A stretch of DNA of 9,454 bases, taken from positions 1-9,454 of the forward strand of contig DGOU01000180.1 of NCBI GenBank assembly GCA_002390165.1, written 5' to 3'. Shown one piece after another: positions 5,050 to 9,454 of the stretch. Numbering within the stretch: the stretch's first letter is position 1; the number at the start of each line of letters is the position of its first letter. The stretch comes from Lutibacter sp. UBA4458. GTDB taxonomy: Bacteria; Bacteroidota; Bacteroidia; Flavobacteriales; Flavobacteriaceae. The notes under the pieces are model-generated. The model did no database searches. It was given only the letters and a program-made list of their open reading frames with translations, and was not told the origin of the DNA. The position numbers and the translations under genes were made by a program.

Positions 5050-6219
5050 TTATTTAGTTAATGCCTGATTTATGTCTTCAACTATATCTACAGCATGTTC
5101 TAAACCAACTGAAATTCTGACTAATCCTGGTGTAATTCCAGCAGCTAATTGTTCATCACTTGAAAGTTTGCTATGCGTTGTGGAGGCAGGATGCGTAACA
5201 ATAGTTCGAGTATCTCCTAAATTAGCAGATAACGAACACATTTTTATGGTATTCAAAAACTTTTTACCAGCTTCTAAACCTCCTTTTAATTCAATTGCAA
5301 TAATATTTCCACCTAATTTCATTTGTTTTTTAGCAATTTTAAACTGTGGATGTGACTTTAAAAATGGATATTTAACTTTTGAAACTTGATTATGACTTTC
5401 TAAAAAGGTCGCCAAATTTAAAGCATTTTCACAATGTTTATCTACCCGAACCGCTAAAGTTTCTAAACTTTTGGATAATACCCAAGCGTTAAAAGGTGAT
5501 AATGCCGGCCCTGTGTTTCTTGAAAACAAATATATCTCACGAATTAATTCGGTTTTTCCAACCACCACACCGCCCAAAACACGCCCTTGACCATCCATTA
5601 ATTTTGTAGCAGAATGAATTACTAAATCGGCTCCAAATTTTATAGGTTGTTGAATATATGGTGTTGCAAAACAATTATCTATCACCAACAATAAATTATG
5701 CTTTTTAGCAATGTTCCCTAACAATTCTAAATCGACAATATCAACTCCTGGATTTGTTGGAGATTCTGCATATAAAATTTTAGTATTTGGCTGAATATAA
5801 GATTCTATTTCCTCAGGTTTATGGATATCAAAATAGGAAGTTGTAATTTTCCATTTTGGAAAATATTTGGTAAATAAAGAATGTGTTGAACCAAATACAG
5901 AACGTGCCGATACAATATGATCGCCACTATTTAAAAGTGCTGCAAAGGTTGAAAAAACAGCTGCCATACCTGTAGCAAAAGCATAACCATTTTCAGCACC
6001 CTCCATCTGCACCACTTTTTCTACAAATTCAGAAGTATTTGGATTGCTAAAACGGGAATAAATATTTCGTTCTTTTTCTTCCGTAAACGAGGCTCTCATT
6101 TCTTCCGCATCTTCAAATACAAAACTTGAAGTCAGGTATAAAGGTGTGGAATGTTCCTGAAATTGGGAATGTTCTAATTGGGTTCTAATAGCTTTGGTTT
6201 CAAATTTGTTGTTGCTCAT
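5050..6219 (-). CDS. metZ: O-acylhomoserine sulfhydrylase, MetZ type (PLP enzyme)
   Basis: 389-residue Cys/Met-metabolism PLP enzyme. It replaces the acyl group of O-acylhomoserine with sulfide to give homocysteine, the direct-sulfhydrylation route to methionine. Seen: YSRFSNPN (54-61; Tyr54 and Arg56 contact the PLP phosphate of the neighbouring subunit), VIDNCFATP (179-187; Asp181 pairs with the pyridine nitrogen), and HSATKLMDGQGRVLGG (202-217), in which Lys206 is the Schiff-base lysine. The DGQGRVLGG stretch after the lysine is characteristic of MetZ (O-succinylhomoserine sulfhydrylase) rather than the longer MetY. Cystathionine gamma-synthase is the main alternative. It lies 24 bases after metX in the same operon and is presumably under the same SAM-I riboswitch. 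The true acyl donor depends on MetX. Confidence 0.88.
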   Translation of the reverse strand: MSNNKFETKAIRTQLEHSQFQEHSTPLYLTSSFVFEDAEEMRASFTEEKERNIYSRFSNPNTSEFVEKVVQMEGAENGYAFATGMAAVFSTFAALLNSGDHIVSARSVFGSTHSLFTKYFPKWKITTSYFDIHKPEEIESYIQPNTKILYAESPTNPGVDIVDLELLGNIAKKHNLLLVIDNCFATPYIQQPIKFGADLVIHSATKLMDGQGRVLGGVVVGKTELIREIYLFSRNTGPALSPFNAWVLSKSLETLAVRVDKHCENALNLATFLESHNQVSKVKYPFLKSHPQFKIAKKQMKLGGNIIAIELKGGLEAGKKFLNTIKMCSLSANLGDTRTIVTHPASTTHSKLSSDEQLAAGITPGLVRISVGLEHAVDIVEDINQALTK

Positions 6220-6243
6220 TTTATTTTGTTTAATTGGTTATTC

Positions 6244-7206
6244 CTAAAATATTTCCTTTAGTAAATTTATTAACTGCTTATATTCTATTAAAAAAGCGTC
6301 GTGCCCGTGAATGGAGTTTATTTCTTTATAACAAGCTTTTTTATGTTCATTTTTTAAAAGTTGAACCGTATTAATATTTTCTTCAGGCACAAAAAACAAA
6401 TCGGAATTTATACCAACCATAGTTACTTTTGCTTGTATGGTTTTAAAAGCTTCTGAGACAGAATAAAAATTCTTTGTGCAATTTACAGAGCTTAATAAAT
6501 GCGTCATTACCTTATACGCATGCAAGGTAAAACGGCTTTCTAATTTATTTCCATGATGAATTAACCAACTTTCAATATTATAAATGTCTAATTCTTTATT
6601 TATAGATTTATTAAAACGCTTATCAAAAGATGCCGGAGTTCTGTAAAAAAGCATCGCCATCATACGAGCATCTTTTAAAGGATGTTTTGAGTTTTCTAAA
6701 ATTTGAAATTGCACTCTATTATGACCTAAAATCCAGTCCGTTGTTTTCCAATCAGAAGCGATTGGAATTAAATTTTCAATTAAATCTGGAAATAAAACAG
6801 CCATTTCCCAAGCAATACCGCCACCAAGTGAGCTTCCTACAGCTGCATATAGTTTAAAAATATTTAATTGTTGTAAGGCAACCCCAAAAAGTTTAGCTAC
6901 GTCGTTAGCCGAAAACTCATCAAATTCAAATAAAATTTCATTCGTTTTATAAGCATTACCAGGTATATTAAAAGCTATTATTGTATATTTTTTTGTGTCA
7001 ATTAATTTAGAATTTCCAACAATAGCATTCCACCAACCATCACTACCTGTAACATTTGAGTTTCCTGTTAAAGCATGATTAATTAACACAATTGGAGCAG
7101 TATACAACGGTTTTCCAAACAATTGATAGGATAACGGAATGCTTGAGTAAACTTTTCCTTTTTCAGAAATAAAGTTATATAAGCTTATGTGTTTTAAGGT
7201 ATTCAT
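6244..7206 (-). CDS. metX: Homoserine O-acyltransferase, MetX family (alpha/beta hydrolase)
   Basis: 320-residue alpha/beta-hydrolase acyltransferase that activates homoserine for MetZ. Seen: NHALTGNSNV (43-52) as in the family's oxyanion region, nucleophile Ser126 in GSSLGGG (124-130), Asp269 in GINSDLFF (265-272) and His302 in HGHDAFL (300-306), which complete the catalytic triad. It is shorter than typical MetX proteins (about 350-380 residues), mainly in the lid region, but all catalytic parts are present. Acetyl-CoA is the classic donor, yet some MetX proteins use succinyl-CoA and the pairing with a MetZ-type partner leaves this open. The start at 7206 is about 105 bases after the SAM-I aptamer. 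A weak CUAACCA/UGGUUUAG hairpin lies between. Confidence 0.9.
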   Translation of the reverse strand: MNTLKHISLYNFISEKGKVYSSIPLSYQLFGKPLYTAPIVLINHALTGNSNVTGSDGWWNAIVGNSKLIDTKKYTIIAFNIPGNAYKTNEILFEFDEFSANDVAKLFGVALQQLNIFKLYAAVGSSLGGGIAWEMAVLFPDLIENLIPIASDWKTTDWILGHNRVQFQILENSKHPLKDARMMAMLFYRTPASFDKRFNKSINKELDIYNIESWLIHHGNKLESRFTLHAYKVMTHLLSSVNCTKNFYSVSEAFKTIQAKVTMVGINSDLFFVPEENINTVQLLKNEHKKACYKEINSIHGHDAFLIEYKQLINLLKEIF

Positions 7207-7310
7207 TAAATATTATTTATAAATTATCTAAACCATAAATTTTGGTTAGCTGTACTTAAATAATATTGTTAGAAGAGAATGCAGATAATTACCTGAAGTA
7301 ATTACGTTGA

Positions 7311-7409
7311 GTTATCTATCCAAAAATAGGTAGAATGTAGCACCTTCTTTACAAAGTAAAGGGTTGCTAAGGCTTCACAGGGTCTATTCCCTCTGCCTTT
7401 CTTGATAAC
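7311..7409 (-). ncRNA. SAM-I (S-box) riboswitch upstream of metX-metZ
   Basis: Second S-box aptamer, minus strand. P1 is GUUAUC/GAUAAC, P2 AAGGC/GCCUU with GGG/CCC inside, P3 CUUUAC-UUU-GUAAAG, and P4 CUACC/GGAUAG with one bulge. The conserved AGAGGGA, GAAGCC, UUAGCAACC and GGUGCUA stretches are intact, and the UAGA/UCUA pseudoknot is present. P1 and P3 differ from the copy at 1570-1674 in compensating ways, direct support for the fold. High SAM should repress activated-homoserine and homocysteine synthesis. No GC-rich terminator with a U-run follows, so control may be translational or use an AU-rich hairpin near the metX start. Confidence 0.96.
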
Positions 7410-7438
7410 AATAGTCAAAAAGTGTATGAACTAGCGAA

Positions 7439-7470
7439 CAAATTAACACAATAATTTTTTATAAAGCAAC
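7439..7470 (-). promoter_or_regulatory. Candidate promoter for the metX leader
   Basis: On the minus strand GTTG (7470-7467) and TTAATTTG (7446-7439) resemble a -33/-7 pair with about 20 bases between them. The -7 box is one base off TAnnTTTG. It ends 30 bases before the SAM-I P1 stem, the same spacing as at the metH leader, which is the main reason to believe both. Confidence 0.45.
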
Positions 7471-7520
7471 CTATTTTAAAATAAAAATCACTTTTTGTTT
7501 TTTTTGGTTTTTAGATTTTG

Positions 7521-7528
7521 TAAATTTG
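7521..7528 (+). promoter_or_regulatory. Candidate -7 promoter element for metK
   Basis: TAAATTTG is an exact TAnnTTTG box. A TTTTTG lies 23 bases upstream (7492-7497), slightly farther than usual for a -33 element. Transcription would start near 7534-7536, just before the SAM-II aptamer, as expected for a leader that opens directly with the aptamer. Confidence 0.5.
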
Positions 7529-7542
7529 TACCCGAAATAACT

Positions 7543-7594
7543 AAGAGGAATGATTTGTACTGATTGCAACCTCATAAAAAAATGCTAAAGCAGG
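7543..7594 (+). ncRNA. SAM-II riboswitch upstream of metK
   Basis: Plus-strand RNA matching the SAM-II (metA motif) pattern: GAGG, then UGAUUUGUACUGAUUGCAA, then CCUC, an A-rich joint AUAAAAAAAU, and GCUAAAGCAGG. P1 pairs GAGG (7545-7548) with CCUC (7570-7573), and beyond one mismatch UA/UA adds two pairs. The hallmark UGAUUU, UUGCA and GCUAAA stretches are in the right order. The pseudoknot would form between the loop (for example CUG at 7560-7562 and GCA at 7566-7568) and the 3' part (CAG, UGC). It is unrelated in fold to the SAM-I leaders nearby. SAM, the product of the downstream gene, would bind here. The family is known from alphaproteobacteria and Bacteroidetes. Confidence 0.87.
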
Positions 7595-7615
7595 TTTTAA
7601 ACCACTTTCCTTAGC
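7584..7615 (+). promoter_or_regulatory. Probable expression-platform hairpin overlapping the SAM-II 3' strand
   Basis: GCUAA (7584-7588) can pair with UUAGC (7611-7615), enclosing a smaller GGUU/AACC hairpin (7593-7596 with 7600-7603). The left arm uses the same bases as the essential GCUAAAGCAGG end of the aptamer, so the hairpin and the SAM-bound pseudoknot exclude each other. No U-run follows, so transcription termination here is unlikely. Which state permits metK expression cannot be told from sequence; 53 bases separate it from the start codon. Confidence 0.5.
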
Positions 7616-7668
7616 GCTTACTTGCAGTTGTATCCTTTCCTTTAAAATTGAATTAAAATTTAAAAGAT

Positions 7669-8922
7669 ATGTCTTATTTATTTACCTCAGAATCTGTATC
7701 CGAAGGTCATCCAGATAAAGTTTCTGATCAAATTTCAGATGCATTAGTGGATAACTTTTTAGCATTTGACAAAAATTCTAAAGTTGCTTGTGAAACTTTG
7801 GTAACTACTGGTCAGGTTATATTAGCCGGAGAAGTAAAATCTAAAACTTATTTAGATGTTCAAAAAATTGCACGAGATGTAATTAATAAAATTGGTTACA
7901 CCAAAAGTGAATATATGTTTGATGGAAATTCGTGTGGAATTTTTTCATCCATTCATGAACAATCTAACGATATTAACCAAGGTGTAGAGCGTATTAACGA
8001 AGATCAAGGCGCAGGCGATCAAGGAATGATGTTTGGTTACGCAAGCAATGAAACCGACAATTATATGCCTTTGGCTTTAGAATTAAGTCATCGAATTTTG
8101 TTAGAATTAGCAAAATTAAGAAGAGAAAACAAAGAAATAACGTATTTACGCCCAGACTCTAAAAGTCAGGTTACCATTGAGTATTCTGACGATAATGTTC
8201 CTGTAAAAATTACAGATATTGTGGTTTCCACCCAACATGATGATTTTGATAAAAATGATGCAAAAATGTTGGCTAAAATTAAACAAGATGTTATTACCAT
8301 TTTAATACCAAGAGTAATTGCAAAACTACCTAAAAAATTAAAACCTTTGTTTAATGATGCTATTGTTTACCATGTAAATCCAACTGGTAAATTTGTAATT
8401 GGAGGTCCACATGGCGATACTGGTTTAACTGGCAGAAAAATTATTGTAGATACTTACGGAGGAAAAGGAGCTCACGGAGGTGGAGCATTTTCAGGAAAAG
8501 ATCCTAGTAAAGTAGATAGAAGTGCAGCTTATGCAACGCGCCATATTGCTAAAAATATGGTTGCTGCTGGTGTAGCAGATGAAATTTTAATTCAGGTTTC
8601 TTACGCCATTGGAGTTGCAAAACCTATGGGTATTTTTGTAAATACTTATGGTTCTTCAAAAGTTAATTTACCTGATGGAGAAATTGCAAAAATAATTGAA
8701 AATTTATTTGATATGCGACCTGCAGCTATTGTAAAAAGATTAAAATTAAGAGAACCTATGTATTCCGAAACTGCGTCTTACGGACATATGGGAAGGAAAA
8801 ATAGAACAGTTACTAAACATTTTAAAAACGTTGACGGAACTGAAATAACCAAAGAAGTTGAACTATTTACTTGGGAAAAATTAGATTATGTAGATGCTAT
8901 AAAAAAAGCATTTAGCTTATAA
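7669..8922 (+). CDS. metK: S-adenosylmethionine synthetase (methionine adenosyltransferase)
   Basis: 417-residue enzyme making SAM from methionine and ATP, with cleavage of the tripolyphosphate. Seen: [17 protein letters not shown] (5-21) with the catalytic His14 and metal-binding Asp16; the GAGDQG hexapeptide (115-120); RPDSKSQVT (161-169); [14 protein letters not shown] (245-258); and [17 protein letters not shown] (270-286), the phosphate-binding glycine-rich segment. It is somewhat longer than the E. coli enzyme (384) because of extra residues in the middle and at the C-terminus; no key residue is missing. It is the only plus-strand gene in the window, transcribed divergently from metX and alone, with a SAM-II leader and its own terminator. 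The start is preceded by A-rich sequence rather than a Shine-Dalgarno. Confidence 0.98.
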   Translation: MSYLFTSESVSEGHPDKVSDQISDALVDNFLAFDKNSKVACETLVTTGQVILAGEVKSKTYLDVQKIARDVINKIGYTKSEYMFDGNSCGIFSSIHEQSNDINQGVERINEDQGAGDQGMMFGYASNETDNYMPLALELSHRILLELAKLRRENKEITYLRPDSKSQVTIEYSDDNVPVKITDIVVSTQHDDFDKNDAKMLAKIKQDVITILIPRVIAKLPKKLKPLFNDAIVYHVNPTGKFVIGGPHGDTGLTGRKIIVDTYGGKGAHGGGAFSGKDPSKVDRSAAYATRHIAKNMVAAGVADEILIQVSYAIGVAKPMGIFVNTYGSSKVNLPDGEIAKIIENLFDMRPAAIVKRLKLREPMYSETASYGHMGRKNRTVTKHFKNVDGTEITKEVELFTWEKLDYVDAIKKAFSL

Positions 8923-8947
8923 TCCTAAAATAATTATTAAAAATAAT

Positions 8948-8979
8948 AAACCCTCTAATTTTGGAGGGTTTTGTTTTTT
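8948..8979 (+). terminator. Intrinsic terminator of metK
   Basis: AAACCCTC-TAATTTTG-GAGGGTTT forms an eight-pair stem (8948-8955 with 8964-8971), 25 bases past the metK stop, followed by TTTTGTTTTTT. On the opposite strand the hairpin is followed by TTATTATTTTT, so it may also stop transcription coming from the GNAT gene on the right. Confidence 0.92.
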
Positions 8980-8999
8980 ATAAGAAATCCATCTTATAA
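8978..8999. repeat. Small inverted repeat after the metK terminator
   Basis: TTATAAGA-AATCCA-TCTTATAA is a perfect eight-base inverted repeat with a six-base loop immediately after the terminator T-run. It lacks a U-run on either side in the right direction, so I do not call it a second terminator. Confidence 0.4.
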
Positions 9000-9058
9000 A
9001 GTTTAGAGGACAATAGTTAACGTCTTGATTTATTCCTAATTTTAAATAATAACTGTCT

Positions 9059-9117
9059 GGTCGAGCGTAGTCGAGACTTCTTTTGGAATCTAATCTATTC
9101 TCGACTGCGCTCAAACC
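9059..9117. repeat. Inverted pair of TCGACTnCGCTC repeats between metK and the GNAT gene
   Basis: GGTCGAGCGTAGTCGAGA (9059-9076) and TCTCGACTGCGCTCAAACC (9099-9117) are near-perfect inverted copies separated by 22 bases of AT-rich sequence. They stand out by GC content. Similar TCTCGACTACGCTCGACC elements are, from memory, very common between genes in Bacteroidetes. A third, more diverged relative lies at 3071-3093. The open frame crossing it is an artefact. Confidence 0.65.
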
Positions 9118-9154
9118 AACAAAAAATAAAATTTATTAAACTCTAATCACAATA

Positions 9155-9454
9155 CTATTTTAACACCATTTCTAATCTATCCCAAATTTCTCCCTGATAT
9201 CTCATAAAATCTACATCTATTTTTTCGTCTATAAATCCTAATTTTTTATATAAAGTAATTGCAGGTTTATTAAATGTAAAAACGGTTAAATACACTTTTA
9301 AATCTGGATAATTATTTTGAATAAATTTCAGCAAAGCAATCATCATTTTTTCACCAAAACCTTTTCCTCTATGTTCTTTAGCAATTAATAAACGTGAAAT
9401 TTTTACTCTTTTTTCTTCAATATCCAACTCTGCATGACCTACAACTTCCTTATC
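9155..9454 (-). CDS. GNAT-family N-acetyltransferase, N-terminus outside window
   Basis: Partial gene: 99 residues up to the stop at 9155; the frame is open to the right edge, so the start lies outside. It would transfer an acetyl group from acetyl-CoA to an unknown substrate. Seen: beta-strand 4 plus the acetyl-CoA pyrophosphate loop, RLLIAKEHRGKGFGEKMM, with the RGKGFG version of the Q/RxxGxG/A motif, followed by the C-terminal motif FNKPAITLYKKLGFI of RimI-like acetyltransferases. The TTG at 9427 could be read as a start but would cut off conserved sequence. It converges on metK and has no visible link to the methionine genes. Substrate cannot be guessed. Confidence 0.88.
   Translation of the reverse strand, partial: DKEVVGHAELDIEEKRVKISRLLIAKEHRGKGFGEKMMIALLKFIQNNYPDLKVYLTVFTFNKPAITLYKKLGFIDEKIDVDFMRYQGEIWDRLEMVLK

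Noticed and set aside
8917..9114. 65-codon minus-strand open frame after metK
   Set aside because: It runs through the terminator and the inverted repeat; the arms themselves encode its N-terminal residues, it has no recognisable domain, and it overlaps the end of metK. Most likely an artefact of repeat sequence.

Overview
The window is AT-rich chromosomal DNA that looks like a member of the Bacteroidetes, most likely a flavobacterium. Four things point there: methionine synthase is split into separate genes, start codons mostly lack Shine-Dalgarno sequences, candidate promoters have the TAnnTTTG type of -7 box, and there are short GC-rich interspersed repeats of a kind I associate with flavobacterial genomes. 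The genus cannot be named from the sequence.

Everything except the last gene serves sulfur assimilation and methionine/SAM metabolism. From the left, on the minus strand: the 5' part of the cobalamin-dependent half of methionine synthase (1-287, cut by the window edge); the homocysteine-binding half of the same enzyme (329-1339); and a 423-base leader/intergenic region with a SAM-I riboswitch (1570-1674). Next is a four-gene sulfate-assimilation operon, transcribed in the order DUF2061 membrane protein, cysH, cysD, cysN (4922 down to 1763). Then comes a two-gene operon for activated homoserine and its sulfhydrylation, metX then metZ (7206 down to 5050), headed by a second SAM-I riboswitch (7311-7409). 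On the plus strand metK (SAM synthetase, 7669-8922) is preceded by a SAM-II riboswitch (about 7543-7594) and followed by a strong terminator. A partial GNAT acetyltransferase on the minus strand closes the window.

The pathway fits together. CysDN activates sulfate to APS and CysH reduces an activated sulfate to sulfite. MetX acylates homoserine, MetZ swaps the acyl group for sulfide to give homocysteine, split MetH methylates it to methionine, and MetK makes SAM. SAM then probably feeds back on three of the transcription units through two unrelated riboswitch classes. The cys operon between them shows no SAM riboswitch. Missing from the window are an APS kinase (cysC), sulfite reductase, metF and homoserine dehydrogenase.

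The most interesting observations are: SAM-I and SAM-II aptamers back to back in one divergent intergenic region; a matched promoter/aptamer geometry in the two SAM-I leaders; short GC-rich hairpin repeats that form the coding ends on both sides of the metH split; a dispersed element inside the metH leader; and a DUF2061 gene whose stop codon overlaps the start of cysH. No complete mobile element, CRISPR array, tRNA or rRNA was seen.
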